Positions 1 through 11,804 of a stretch of DNA of 64,000 nucleotides are shown here, in pieces. Location: positions 217,051,679-217,115,678 of the forward strand of contig CM055265.1 of assembly GCA_029237695.1 (NCBI GenBank), read 5' to 3'. The notes under the pieces were generated by a model that did not search any database, had not been told where the DNA came from, and was given only the letters and a program-made list of their open reading frames with translations. Numbering within the stretch: position 1 is the stretch's first letter; every line of letters starts with the position of its first letter. The DNA is from Conchocele bisecta. Lineage: Eukaryota; Mollusca; Bivalvia; Lucinida; Thyasiridae. A program made the position numbers and the translations under genes.

Positions 1-250
1 AAAGTATGATCATTGCACATCATAAAATAAATACAGAGATTAAAGAGTAATGTCCGTTAACATTTTAAGCAAACACGGTTATCGCCCCTCATATCAGTGT
101 GTAAATTTACGTCTGATATAACATGTATAATAATGCCAATCAGTACGTGGGATAATGGCGCATGAATGTTTATTTTGCCAGGAAATGTCTCAGATGATGT
201 CTCTGATGTAAAGAACATTTTGTACCTACTGAGTGGGCATGTACCTTTAA
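1..250 (-). repeat. MITE family B, copy truncated by window start
   Basis: Reverse-orientation copy of the ~500-bp family seen complete at 583-1080 and 58800-59305. Its outer end at 232-250 (reading GGGCATGTACCTTTA) is the terminal inverted repeat. The body around 85-200 matches the other copies. The rest lies outside the window. Confidence 0.85.
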
Positions 251-582
251 GGGTTAATGAAACTGTAACACCAGCAATCAATCAAGCAATCAATCTAGTT
301 TATTCTTGTAGTACCCTATGTTCAGTACTTTCAGTACTTTGATTGTATGAATACTATCGTCTAGCATTACAGGATCCGAATCCGGATACGGATAACAAAA
401 CGTCTGCTCGAATATCAACATGATGAACGGATAAAACTATTTTTGGTTGAAATTAACATGAAAATAAGACACACTAGTCTACACTTAGTTTCACGACAAT
501 TACTATTTGAAAAGCATACTAAAGGGTTTGAATAAATGCTGTTTATATCTGAAGTAACCTAATATGTTATACCTGAAGTAGC
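251..582. other. Non-coding spacer, nothing recognised
   Basis: AT-rich sequence between two oppositely oriented MITE-B copies. I see no open frame or repeat structure. Confidence 0.6.
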
Positions 583-1080
583 TTAAAGGTACATGCCCAC
601 TCAGTAGGCACAAAATGTTACTTACATCAGAGACATCATCTGACACATTCATTCACCGTTATTCCACGTATTTTTTGGCATTATTATACATTTTATATTA
701 GCCGTAAATTTACACACTGATATCAGGGGCGATAACCGTGTTTCCTTAAAATGTTAACGGAAATTACTATTTATTCTCTGTATGCTATTTACTCTATTTA
801 TTTTTTGATGTGCAATACTTGATAATCTGTCGAAAATATAATTTGTTCAGGTGACACATTTAATTAGTATAAATAATTAAAAAATATCATGCCTCATTTG
901 CAATTGAAAATAGCCTGATACCACCGCGCGTCACTATCAGTAAAATAAATATTACTAATTGATTATATCTGTATAGCTGGCACTTGTATTTTTATAACTG
1001 ATGGACTAGTGACACAATTATACACTTCTTTAATTCCTATAAAGAACAGTTTGTGCCTACTGCATGGGCATGTACCTTTA
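583..1080 (+). mobile_element. MITE family B, full-length copy
   Basis: About 498 bp bounded by ~30-bp inverted repeats: TTAAAGGTACATGCCCACT at the left, and its complement ending at 1080. It has no coding capacity. Five other copies or fragments lie at 1-250, 6054-6125, 32330-32850, 44504-44908 and 58800-59305. Target duplication is unclear; the ends carry TTAA/TA-like bases. The superfamily is not assigned. Confidence 0.85.
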
Positions 1081-1751
1081 CATCAATTAGTCAGTCTCAA
1101 CAGCAAATTCAAGATGGCGGCGAATTTTAAAATCGAAGTCGCTGTCGGTGCAGCTGAATTTTGTCCATTTTTACAGTAACAGTATATGCGACGTAACTAA
1201 CGTCACGGACATGTCCATTGTGTATGCAATGCTTATTATGACAACTGTTTAGTCTAACTCGAGCCAATATTGAAGCGCATCGTAAATAAATCGGATATTT
1301 AATCGGATATTTAATCAGATACAATACCGAATCTACCTAGCGTGGACGCCGCCATTTTGCTTTGAATCACGTCACTGGATTTGTGACACATGGCGAGGGA
1401 ATGACGTCAAAAAATGACGTCACGCACGTTCAAGCAATTACGTTTAGTATGCGGTATAAATTAAAGCTGTCTAGGGCTAAACCGAATATATTAAATTTTT
1501 ATATTCGACGGCACTAACCATGTATTTACAATATATATTGTAACGTTGTTTGACGTGGCTTTTATGACCTGAATAGTGGTGCTGTATAAAATATAATATC
1601 TTAATGAATATTGCAGATATCATGATCAAATAAAAAGCATTAAATGCATCATACAAATACCATTGTCATCGTAACCAAATGTTAATTTGACCAAGAATTT
1701 CCCGAAGACAGGTTTTCTCGTGACGCGGCTCAATTATGCTGGTATCAGCCA
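1081..1751. other. Non-coding; CRE-like palindromes and a transposon-end relic
   Basis: No gene is seen. Two TGACGTCA-type octamers lie close together at ~1402-1425. At ~1709-1737 a stretch (GGTTTTCTCGTGACGCGG) resembles the right terminal repeat of the element at 10286-11804, so a solo end may remain here. Confidence 0.4.
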
Positions 1752-4150
1752 ATGCAGTTCCAGAATGTAGTCTTTCATCCCGGAGGAATGCATATTATAC
1801 AGTCATTCAACAACTGTATTGCAAAGTTAATGAAGGGCTCATCTTTTGAAACGTATATTGCTGCTGCATACCGTGGCCTGACAAGTATATATAACGGTAC
1901 GTCCTGGGTGAAACCCATGAGGGCCTTCCGGAACCCAACAGCGGCTCTATTGAGGCGGTTTCTATATACATGCCCAAAGCCATTGGAGCAGATAGATCAG
2001 TATCTGGAAACTTCTCGCCTCCACCTGACTGGTCCTCACTGGGTAGATATAGCTTCCTTTTCCCGACACTCATTGTCCACCAATTTGATCATACAGTGAT
2101 TTCATGGAACGCATGCTGACATACATTTTCCTCGCTGGACAAGCACAATATGCACGATATCTTACCCAATACCTTCTGGAGATGCGTTCACTTAATACTG
2201 AAACGGAGTCTCAGCTGACCAATTTGGAGAACAGACCGCTATCAAGATAGGAAAGGGTCTCTCAATGGCATGACTTTATCTCCTGAACTTGTTAGTGAGT
2301 GGATTGACGACTTCCCCCATTACCCTACTTGTGTCTGACAATGTTGACAGTACATAGTATGCTAACTCATGAGGCCAGTTCCCACAGACACAGCACAATG
2401 AGGAGATGAAGAATCGCTCGTATATTGGATGCAGATGAAGCGGCTTTTGTTGAAGCACAGGTGGAGAAATATCCTCATCCACTGAAAGTCCACCGACATA
2501 TTTTGTGCAATCCTGTCACATGCCAAATTATCATTGCTGAAGTAAATGTGGCTGATTCTGTCGATATTGGACAAGCATTGGACAGCAAATACATCAGCAG
2601 TCTCCCATGCGGATTATATGATCCTGTATGACATGAGCAAACAATAGCGCCAGTCATCGACATTGAAACCATGTGTCTATGTCTTCTGTTGAGTGTTCAA
2701 CGGAGGCAGCTGGAGCTTGGGACACTGTTCCACTATGAACTTTGTGCTGTACCACCATAATGCTTATCGACGAGCAAGGTTGCCTCCACAAAGGCAATAA
2801 ATCGGCGCTAACAAAGCGTCTCGGTGTTGTTAATATCTCACCCACAGCTGCTGAGATAGTCATCGTGTACGTTCGGCAGCTATTCTATCGCATAGTGTGG
2901 CCTCATGGCGATTGACCTTCAGATCTGATTACATAAGGTGTCGTTGACAAGTATCAAGAAATATCTGCCAAAAATCATTAGAGAATGCGGCGAGCTGGTG
3001 AATAACTACGATCTCTCTATCACCAGTCCTCTGCCCAAACGAGATTTAATTTTGAGGAACAAGAATAACAAGAAGGGACTGGCGGGTATTGTGTCCATGT
3101 TCTCCATAGAAGAGTAGATAACCATGGAGAATCTGGACGACGGTGTGTTTAGCCATGATGTGGCAGACATCACCATGATATATTATGTCACTGAATATGC
3201 AAACTATGGCAAGAACGTTATCCGCATACTTAGCGATGACACAGGTGTTTTTGTCCTACTGGTTTATTAGGTTTTTCGAGAGAAGCTACAATGCATGGTG
3301 CAAATGGAGAGATGGGACAGGAGATGGGACAGGACAGTGTTATATATTAACGCCACTTGTACTGACCTAGGTCCCAAATGTTTGAAATTACTGCGCATGC
3401 ACGCCATCAGTGAGTGCGACACTCCATCATACCCATATGGCAAAGGCAAGGCTAAAGCACTGAATACGTTGCTTAGTGCAGACTTTTTAGAGTTGGTTGA
3501 TGTGTTAGGCGAGCGAAGTTGGTGCCACCACCGACGATCTGATGGAGACGGCAACGGGTTTCTTCATAGCTCTGTTTGGTTTGCCACCGGGAACTTCAAT
3601 AGAAGCTGCCCGCACCAACGTTTTTGCCAGAAAGAAGAAAAGTCCTAAAATGAAGGTGCTGCCTCCAAACATCCGACAATCTGCTCATGCACACGCGACG
3701 TGCCCATCTTCATGTAATGTTGTGGAAGGCGGCAAACCAACAAGACCCATCAAACGAGTCGAATGACATCACCCATTTGGGAGATGCGTGGCGGGGTTCC
3801 AGTTCCTGTCACTCATCAAGGTGAATCCACTCCATCACAGTTGAAGCATGTACGTAATTGTCAGTGGAAAGCACATGGAAAGATGTGCATGGCTTGTGGG
3901 TCTTATACAGAAGATATTTCATGCACATCACACTGCAACTGTTCTGGCGAGGATGGTTGCTGCAATCCGCATACTAAGAGGGAAGCTGAAATTGGAGGCA
4001 GGTGATATGAAAGGGGAAGTTGAGGAAGTTGTTGAGGCAGATGATGTTGAAGATGATTTTGAGGACTGTATTCGGGAGGATGGTGATATTTGTAATGGCG
4101 CGCTCTTTGGTGTACCGGACATTGAGTATCCGATTCATGAATGGGATTAA
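1752..4150 (+). pseudogene. Decayed copy of a multi-copy uncharacterised invertebrate/fish protein family
   Basis: Plus-strand reading frames carry successive recognisable blocks of one long protein, broken by many stops and frameshifts: HPGGMHIIQSF near 1780; EKYPHPLKVHR and NVADSVDIG near 2460-2570; LSDDTGVFVLLVY near 3230; DLGPKCLKLL and YPYGKGKAKALN near 3370-3470; LFGLPPGTSIEAAR near 3560-3610; a Cys-rich tail CTSHCNCSGEDGCCNPHTKR near 3910-3980; and an acidic end stopping at 4150. I recognise this block order from abundant hypothetical proteins of corals, molluscs and fish. LSDDTDVFVLL-like and GCDTT-like motifs suggest a PIN/FEN-type nuclease fold, which is an inference. The function is unknown, and multi-copy behaviour suggests a mobile or amplified origin. 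At least five frame changes make it a pseudogene. Confidence 0.75.
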
Positions 4151-4889
4151 ATAAACAAGTTTTGTAAGAATATGTGTACGTATATACATGTACATGCATT
4201 AAGTGTAATGGCATACATTAATATGTAATATGCATATTAATGTATACCATTGCGCTGACGTTTTCTTTATCTTATCTGATTAATATTGCAAAAATAATCT
4301 AAGTATTATCATATGAGTAAGGATGTGTTTATTGGTTGGAACCGTTGACAAAAATCATCATTCCAGAATAATTTATAAAGTGCCATATATTCGGAACCGG
4401 TTCATGTTCTGTCAAATATAATAGTATTCTCAGGTTGATTGTATCACTGATTGCATTAGTCTTTACAGAATTACTTCATAGAGTAATTATAGTTGCAAAT
4501 AAATATGAGTTTCATGGTTCATAACAATGTTTGCAATAAACAGTTGTCATTGGAATTACTTTTTTACTAGAAATTTTCATTAGTTTGCATAAAAATGTAA
4601 CATTTGACCCTACAATTACCTCTAGACCCTTATGATGACATCAAATTAACCATCTTATTGCAGAAAACGGCTCTACGTACACGAAAACCTATATACAGAC
4701 ATAGTATACATCATTGTATGACAAGTAGGTAAACAATTAGATTTTCCAAATGGCGACTGGCGGCCATCTTGGATTTATGCAAATTGCGAGATTTGCCCAA
4801 GGTTGCCGCTTGGGCAACAAAGCTAAATTTGCTGTATATGTCTGTCGGAATATGAATCAAGAAAACAAGTTTATAGGAAACACAATGTC
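4151..4889. other. Non-coding, nothing recognised
   Basis: AT-rich sequence after the pseudogene stop. A short GGCGGCCATCTTGGATTT motif at ~4760 recurs in repeats at 20-24 kb. No gene is visible. Confidence 0.5.
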
Positions 4890-5545
4890 TAGGTTCACAA
4901 AATGACTACTCGACTATTAAGGGATGCGACCGCGACGTCCTTACGTTGGGTCAATTCTGACACGACACAAGACATCGTCGATAAATGTACAGATTGGCCT
5001 AGGCAACAGCTCATTCTGGCTGGGCACGTCAGCGCTGGGTTACTGTTCTGTTTTCTGACGAGAGCAAATTCAACGATGGACGACGTCCCGTATACAGACG
5101 ACGTGAAGAAAGATTTTCCCAGTGTTGTGTCGTCGAGGCAAACCGATTCGAATGTGGCAGCGTGATGGTGTTGGCTAGTATCAGTCGTGACTGCAAAACC
5201 GAGTTGCACGTCATGCGTGGACGTATACAACGTACTCCAACGGACAGTTCTTCCATTCATGAGGAATAATAATTGCCTGACCTTACCAGCAAGACAACGC
5301 GAGGCTCCATACCGCTGCTGTCAGCATGTAGTTCTTGCGTGAACACGGCGTTCACGTCATTTAGTGGCCGTCAAGTGGCGTGAGAGCCAGACCTATGAAG
5401 ACCCATGCAGCCGGTTAGCTGGAAGCTGCGCTACTAGAGGAATGGGCACGGCCACAGAATGTGATACGACGCCTGATTTACTCCATGATGCAACGATATG
5501 CTGCCGTCGTAGCCGCGCTGCATGCGGGCACACACGCTATTAACC
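4890..5545 (+). pseudogene. Tc1/mariner transposase relic
   Basis: Reading across frames gives the family's motifs in order: VLFSDESKFN (5038-5070, first catalytic Asp region), a YRRREERF block (5090-5120), EANRFECGSVMV (5137-5172), SRDCKTELHVMRGR (5185-5225), QQDNARLHT (5290-5315, second catalytic Asp) and EAALLEEWARPQNVIRRLI (5425-5480). The segment that should carry the catalytic Glu (SPDLNPIE-like) has been lost or scrambled near 5355-5390. Stops follow the VMRGR block and the second Asp motif. Terminal repeats were not found. This is a dead DNA transposon whose product would have cut and pasted its own DNA. Confidence 0.85.
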
Positions 5546-6053
5546 GCATAACGTTGATTGAACTTGCTGCAGGCACTTGCATACACTTACATGTATACTT
5601 ACGGATTACCTTTGTATTCAACCCCTACGTCACGTTTTGACGTCATTTGCAGCATTCGGCGGTTGAATACTTTACGTTATTTCGTGATATGAATCAATTA
5701 TGATTATTATATACACATTCAGCATTATTATCGTGTTTATTTTCTTTTCGCCCAGATAAGTCCAGGTTTAAGGGACTGTATGGTTTCTTTGTCGCTTAGT
5801 ATAAGTTACGGAGTAAGCCAGCGAACTTCGTGATACAACACGTTTATTTATTTTCTGTGTCTGTAAATAGACAGTAATAGACACCAAGACCGTCATTATA
5901 TATATGTACATGTAGTGTGTTTTCAGCTTTTTTCATTGATATTGTATTCTTGCTGGACAATTAAGAAGTTCGGGACATCGCGACACTGTTCCAACATTAG
6001 CAAAACTTAGGCATAAGTGTTTTGTTTTTGCACATCGGCATACTACCAATACG
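5546..6053. other. Non-coding, nothing recognised
   Basis: AT-rich, no open frame of note, and no inverted repeat that I could find. Confidence 0.5.
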
Positions 6054-6125
6054 GTGGCATAATTATACACTTATTTATTCCTATAAAGAACATGTTTGTG
6101 CCTACTGAGTGGGAATGTACCATTA
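6054..6125 (+). repeat. MITE family B, right-end fragment
   Basis: Matches the last ~70 bp of the family, from the ACAATTATACACTT region to the terminal GGGAATGTACC. The left part is missing. Confidence 0.8.
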
Positions 6126-6212
6126 ACCTCTCTACAACAGCCACCTCTCTATAACTGCCATTGTTTGTGTCTTCTCATGTGTGTCTGTTGTAGAGAGGTT
6201 GCACTATAACTT
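6124..6212. repeat. Pogo-like MITE family F, degenerate
   Basis: Begins AACCTCTCTACAACAGCCAC and ends with its complement TGTTGTAGAGAGGTTGCACT. These are the same termini as the larger copies at 30578-30990 and 45207-45573. It has a short internal loop and no coding capacity. Confidence 0.7.
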
Positions 6213-6358
6213 CCTTCGATAATTCACAAGCTAGTGATGTTAATCTGGCCGCGGCCTATGTCAAGGTCCTGCTGTACAAATTGAAAGTTTCATGAACGGC
6301 GACCGCTGTTGCTCCGGCACGCAATGATAACACCTAAAATGAAAATGCTTTGATTTAA

Positions 6359-6565
6359 CGAAACTATTCTAATCAGAGCTAGGCCGGCCCCATGGCGTCT
6401 AGCTCTTATTAGAATAGTTTAAAGTCCCCACCCGAATGAACTAGTAAAGCAGGAAATACAAAGTATCTCAGAAATACTGACGCCCTGGAACTGAACCCTG
6501 AATCGAACCCAGGCCGCCAGCGTGGCAGTCCGACGGTGTTACCCCTCGGCTACGATCTACTCTTC
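6359..6565 (-). repeat. tRNA-derived SINE with a terminal stem-loop
   Basis: On the minus strand a tRNA-like head starts near 6565. It has an A-box-like TAGCCGAGGGGT (about 6555-6540) and a B-box-like GGGTTCGATTCAGGG (about 6513-6497). A tRNA-unrelated body follows. The minus-strand 3' end is a ~62-nt hairpin (6359-6420) with arms AAACTATTCTAAT / ATTAGAATAGTTT. Pol III would transcribe such an element. It cannot be a functional tRNA because the acceptor stem does not pair. Confidence 0.65.
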
Positions 6566-7038
6566 TGATAACACGTCGTCGTCGTCGCAACTATATACCC
6601 GGTCCCGGCACAAGATAACTCACCATGTGGAATATCACCGAGACCGTAAACACAAATTTGATGACAGAAAATATAGATTATTGATTCCCAGAAGTATATG
6701 TTATGACCACACCGTTCATATGAGTGGCCACAACCTATACATTCATGGTTGTATGGCGATAACACAAACAGAGCAATTTGGAATGCGGATGAAATGGGCG
6801 TAACTCACACACAGCGTGGAGCGATGTGCATGTGATTACTGCAGGCCATACGGACGGACACTCTCGGACATAAGTCACGACCACAGAACAGATGCGACTC
6901 GCTGGCTATGACTGACACACTACAAGCACATATAAATTCCACGAAGGATATGACTGGCTGTGACTGGAAAAATGGCGCTTATGGCATTTGTGGATATCCA
7001 TACTTGATCATCATACACGATCATCTAGCGCACTTCTG
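6566..7038. other. Non-coding; degenerate relic of a palindrome
   Basis: No gene is seen. A segment at 6690-6750 (GAAGTATATGTTATGACC...) resembles the palindrome at 36614-36686 in degraded form. Confidence 0.4.
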
Positions 7039-7341
7039 TAGCCGATTTCATCAAAATTGCAAAGTATACTTATCTAGCAAAGTATACTTTGAGGGAGAAA
7101 TTTTCAAAATAAGGATACATTTATTAATTTTTATTATACTGAATTTATTACATTATCACAGCCATTTTGGCTGTGATAATGTAATAAATTCAGTATAATA
7201 ATGCTGCATACTTTTAATCATCAAATATATGCAGTCGTTAGTTCAATATGAAATAATGCATTTCGGGAAAAATAAATGATTACTCCCTCAAAGTATACTT
7301 TGCTAGATAAGTATACTTTGCAATTTGGATGAAATCGGCTA
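7039..7341. mobile_element. MITE family A, full-length copy
   Basis: About 303 bp with ~60-bp inverted repeats starting TAGCCGATTTCATC and containing TGCAAAGTATACTT and CTCCCTCAAAGTATAC. The centre (7132-7200) is a second palindrome built on CACAGCCATTTTGGCTGTG. Other copies lie at 35789-36093, 48195-48497, 48676-50659 (split) and 63940 onward. It encodes nothing. Confidence 0.9.
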
Positions 7342-8305
7342 CTGAAGCATGATCATGAGAAGTTAGAAGCATAACGGTGATGCATTATTGACTGAACTGC
7401 GAACAGTATGTGCCCTGATCAGACTGCGCTGGGGCTATACTGGTCGCGTAGCCCATAAGCCTCATTTCTCCAGTCTCGGCCACTAATAAGTAACCGTCAC
7501 CGTGACAAGTCTATTTCACGGATGGGCGAGTCCTGTATAATAGATGAGTTCGGATGTTCCCGGGCGTGGCCACACAATAACTGCGCTGATAGTGTCAGGT
7601 CAAACTCCGGCACTCCCACATCCCAGGGGTGTCTTCATGATTCTCCCACTCTCCTTAAAATGGGGCTGTTTTGAAAGTGGGAGAACCTGGAATTGTGTAC
7701 AGGTAATATTGTTATTATAAGCATAGCCTTGGGGGAAATTGGGACTATGCTCTGTATCAACTTTGAATTGTGAATTATGAAGGGAAAACGTGAAATCAGC
7801 ATAGAAAATAGTTAACTGCATTTGTAATCTGCAATTCTTTATTTTCCTTATTTTTCTTATTTCTTCAAACAATAATTATTGGTATATTCCCTTATATAAC
7901 GCTAAGTTTTAGAATATTTAATATTTTATTAGCGTGTCAATTATTGTTTGTACATACATGAAATACCTTTCTAAACAATGTACAAAACCAGTCAAATGCG
8001 TCCGGGAGTAATGATTCTATTACTTGTCAAGACATTGAACTGGCATTCGCCGCCGTTGTACGAAAACGCACAAATCGCTTAAATGCGGACTCGCCTATAC
8101 AATGTGTTACAGCGTGTCGAAACCGCTGTTTGGGATGGCTTTTCGGCATAAATATTACAGTTGCTAATACATTATTAACATAACTCTCAAATATTTCGAT
8201 TGTAAACTGTATCAAAACGCTTCACACTAACATAAATTCGCTTACTAAAATCAATCACATTCACTTCCTGAGTATCAATAACTACTAGCATTTGAAAAAT
8301 GTTTG
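7342..8305. other. Non-coding, nothing recognised
   Basis: No convincing open frame. A fragment with GATCAGACTGCGCTGGGG at ~7418 resembles the half-palindrome repeats at 28108 and 39705. Confidence 0.5.
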
Positions 8306-8395
8306 AATCACGTGACACGCAGTGGTTTGGTTGGTTACTGGAGACTAACGTCATTCTCCATAAACCAACCAAATCACTGCAAGTCACGTGATTTA
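8306..8395. repeat. Short inverted repeat (~90 bp)
   Basis: Arms AATCACGTGACACGCAGTGG and the imperfect complement ending CACGTGATT enclose ~25 bp. It looks like a very short foldback MITE. No relatives are seen in the window. Confidence 0.7.
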
Positions 8396-8850
8396 AAACT
8401 CTTTTAACGATGTAGTCCATCGCAGTAACAGTTATAATATATATTGTAATATATTTGAGCTTGGTATATTATTATAACCAGCCAAAGAGTATATAATATT
8501 TCGATCTAAATAAATATGCAACGTTTACTTAAACATAATATAGACTTTCCAATAATGGTGATTACAATAATACATGCACTATTGGCGATAAAAAATTACA
8601 ATTTTCGAAAACAAATTTTTTTTTTTTTTTTTTTTCGAAAATTTTTTTTTTTTTTTCGAAAATTGTAATTTTTTATCGCCAATAGTGCATGTATTATTGT
8701 AATCACCATTATTGAAACAGAATTATAATCCACAAATGGACATGTATAATATTGACACGAAGAAGCGCCGACTTTTTTTGTCGCGCCTGCCCGATCTGAT
8801 TTCAGGTTTGATTTTTTAGAGCTCGTTATTTACGAATAGTCTATCATATA
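8396..8850. repeat. Dispersed repeat carrying a ~165-bp foldback
   Basis: The flanks (8410-8550 and 8705-8850) are homologous to 19615-19910, for example TTTTGTCGCGCCTGCC and GAGCTCGTTATTT versus AGCTCGTAATTT. Only this copy contains a near-perfect palindrome at 8552-8716. Its ~60-bp arms run from AATAATGGTGATTACAATAA to the poly-A/T centre with TTCGAAAA. The outer arm sequence is the same as the resident AATCACCATTATTG of the other copy. The foldback therefore arose by inverted duplication of resident sequence. Confidence 0.75.
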
Positions 8851-9000
8851 CTGAGCCACAAAAGAGAGAAAGTTGATATTGCTGGAACCAAACCAGAATA
8901 AAATATCCACCCAACCCTGACCCAGTAACATGTTGACCAGATGTCCAGCCTTCAATGAAATTAGGAAACTCTACTTTCCAAAACTTTTTCATGAACCACT

Positions 9001-9217
9001 GGGTCCCGTTTCACTAAACTTCTTACCACTAAAATGTTCGTAAGTGCAAATTTACAACCGTCTGGAAATGCAAATTGATGGTTTACATTTATCGAGCATA
9101 GGCTGCATGCTCCAATAATTGTTTACAAGAAAACAGTGTTAACGTGCAATTTACGGACTATCATAATTTTGCACTTACGAACATTTTTGGCGTACGAAGT
9201 TTAGTGAAACGGGCCCC
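9001..9217. mobile_element. MITE family C, copy 1
   Basis: Inverted repeats of ~40 bp begin GGGTCCCGTTTCACTAAACT and end GTTTAGTGAAACGGGCCCC. The flanks carry CTGG on both sides, a likely short target duplication. Relatives lie at 25077-25317 and 36943-37184, with half elements at 28957 and 31030. Non-coding. Confidence 0.85.
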
Positions 9218-9397
9218 TGGAAACTGACACTTGGCATGATGATTATGTTAAGTAAAGTCATCATGGACAGTGAACATCTACACAACGTCAAAAGTGACCT
9301 AGATCTTCACCGACTTTCGACGGAATTGTGTGACAAAATACATCACCAGAGACTGAACAGACATGTACTGCGAAAATAATGGTTGCTCATACCCCAA

Positions 9398-9690
9398 CGT
9401 GCATGATCACGTGGTTACAACAACAACAATAACGGCTAAACGTGTTGAAAGTTCGCCCACTCCAAAGTAAGTATTATTTTATATTTTCCTTAAAATGCAA
9501 CTGATTTTAATGACATATGGCGGAGCAAACGCGTCTTCATTAGCTGCATTTGGTGGTTCATGGAGTTCGGCAAAGACATGGAGTCGATAGACACGGAAAT
9601 CGATTATTCGCAAAAACGAAAATACAGAAGTTTGGGCGAAAATACAGAGACTCCCAAAAGGCAGCTTAACAAGACGCATTTGATGCATGT
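9398..9690. repeat. MITE family D, right end lost
   Basis: Starts ACGTGCATGATCACGTGGTT followed by a CAACAA run. The body (TTTTAATGACATATGGCGGA, GCAGCTTAACAAGACGC) matches 43868-44289 and 57636-58012. The right terminal repeat is missing. Confidence 0.8.
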
Positions 9691-9772
9691 AGAAGCGTAC
9701 ATGATGTGTACATGTAGAAGCGTGTAACCGTTCGTCAAAGAAAGCGTTAAACCGGTTAAACGGTTTACCTTA

Positions 9773-9990
9773 GCGTTGTATACGTTTATAACCGTTGTAT
9801 ACGTTTACAACCGTTGTACACGGATTACAGGCTTTTGAAACTCAATGCGTTGTTTACAACCGTTGTATACGTTTACAACCGTTGTACACGGATTACACGC
9901 TTTTGAAACTCAATGCGTTGTTTACAACCGTTGTACACGTTTACAACCGTTGTACACGGATTACACGCTTTTGAAACTCAATGCGTTGAA
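9773..9990. repeat. 68-bp minisatellite, about three units
   Basis: Units start GCGTTGTTTACAACCGTTGT at 9847, 9915 and, partly, 9983, exactly 68 bp apart. A slightly longer diverged unit starts at 9773. Each contains internal ACAACCGTTGTAYACG half-repeats and ends TTTTGAAACTCAAT. The open frame through it comes from the repeat and is not a gene. Confidence 0.85.
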
Positions 9991-10285
9991 CACGGTTTGT
10001 TCGACATTCGCGCATGCGCAAGAGTGGGGAAACGCAACGCATGGCCGAAAACGTATTACACGTAGACGACACACGGTTTGAAACGCAACTAACGGAAACT
10101 CCACGGATACACAACGCACAACACTTTGTACACGTATGAACCCGGAATATTTTGACAGAAACGACTGTAGTGTATGTGTCATGTTATACTATTAGTGAAT
10201 AATTGACAAACGACACGTAACCTTGGGCAAAGTTAACATTATCTTGTGTGTACTTTTTGCACAACTACGAACGCCAAAAATATAT

Positions 10286-11804
10286 GAGCCGCGTCGTGCG
10301 AAAACCGGGCTTAATGACAACATTTTCAGTTTTTACTTTTTCGCGTATTCTGAATTGTACATCTTTTAAAAGCCATATGCCGCCAAAATTATCAATGTAT
10401 CCCAATTATGTTTCATTTTATAAGTAGTTTTATGACGCGTGGTAAAAACTTATATGACGTTTTAGATCAATGACGTCGAAATTACGACGTTTTTATCAAC
10501 GGCGTATACAAGGGGTGTTGATCCGGACAAGTCCTATAGATTTGTCATCTTTTATCGCATGTCAACCAAATTTGGATATCTCGTAGCCTGGCCAAGTGTC
10601 TCCCATTAGGCCAAGACAAAGTATGAAAATAATGTGCATGGCTCGTGTTGCAGTTGCTAATGTAACGTCATGTTTTTGATTGCGGCCCAAGTAACGTAAT
10701 TTCGTATGAATAATTTTCAAAATAAGGCAAATAAGGCAGAGTGAGGCGTTTCCCTGTTGTTTGCTGCTGTCTGAACTAATTTTGGGGAATAATAGCGACA
10801 TAATTTAACATTTCGTATGCGACGACATATTTTAAAGTAGGCAGTAGGCCGCTTATAACATTAACTTTGTGACAAAACACGATACCGGGCAGATTTGGTA
10901 GCGTGAGACATTATAATTGTCGCCGTGTGTCTTTCTTGAGGATCGCATTACCATCGCCTGATATACATTATTATGCTGTCAAGTGATAAACTGATGATTT
11001 GATACAACACATGCACTTTCCACTACAAAAGCAAGTTTATGAACATCACATTTCCAATTAATATGTTGATGCATTTATTTTAAATTCAATACAAATCCTG
11101 GATATTTATGTCATTATATAGCTGCGTGTCTACCTCCATCTATGATAAAATGAGTGGCATTAAATGGCATATCATTCGCGAAGTACTGGATATAATTGTT
11201 CAAAAGTCTCAATTTACCAAGATAATAGATGGTAATATCGTTGGCATACACTAGGTTGTTCATATTTAAGATTATTTAGGAATCAAAGTGCAGTGTAAGC
11301 GAAGACTTCGCTGATATGTAGCCAGTTAAATTATGCGTTCACCATTTTGAATTCGTAAGGACAACCGACGAAAAAGAGTAAAAATGTCAAATAACGACAG
11401 TTAGGCGACAATATACAGCGCCTGAAGCATTTCTAAGTCATTGATGCTGCGAGGAACTCGTGCAAGTATCCTTACTATAATATTTTAGCACGACACCATG
11501 GCCATAACGTCAAACATTTATTCACGTTAAATGACGTTACAAGTACGTGACGTCAAGTCATGACGTCATAATATGTTTACCGATGTACAAGGTATCGCGT
11601 CTCATATTAGTGAAAGTTTCAGTAACTTATCATTTTCCGATTTCTGTTCACACGTAATGTTAACTGACACCAGTAAACGTAAATGGGACGGCAAACTGTG
11701 AACTTTTACGGCGACGCTAGACAATTTGAAACGTCGTTTTTCCGACGTCGTTTACCGCTTTTCATGACGTTGTCATTAAGCCCGGTTTTCGTATGGCGCG
11801 GCCC
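10286..11804. mobile_element. 1.5-kb non-autonomous terminal-inverted-repeat element
   Basis: The left end at ~10286 and the complement of the right end at ~11804 share CGAAAACCGGGCTTAATGAC within a ~34-bp repeat headed GRGCCGCG. No transposase-like frame lies between them. The interior has several GACGTC-containing sites (10440-10500, 11510-11580). A related solo end may be at ~1710. The superfamily is not assigned. Confidence 0.7.

Noticed and set aside
6495..6565. tRNA gene on the minus strand
   Set aside because: A- and B-box-like sequences are present but the acceptor and anticodon stems do not pair properly, and a SINE body follows.
9845..10081. 78-codon frame over the 68-bp repeats
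   Set aside because: It is a by-product of the minisatellite. The unit is not a multiple of three, so the frame decays with each unit.
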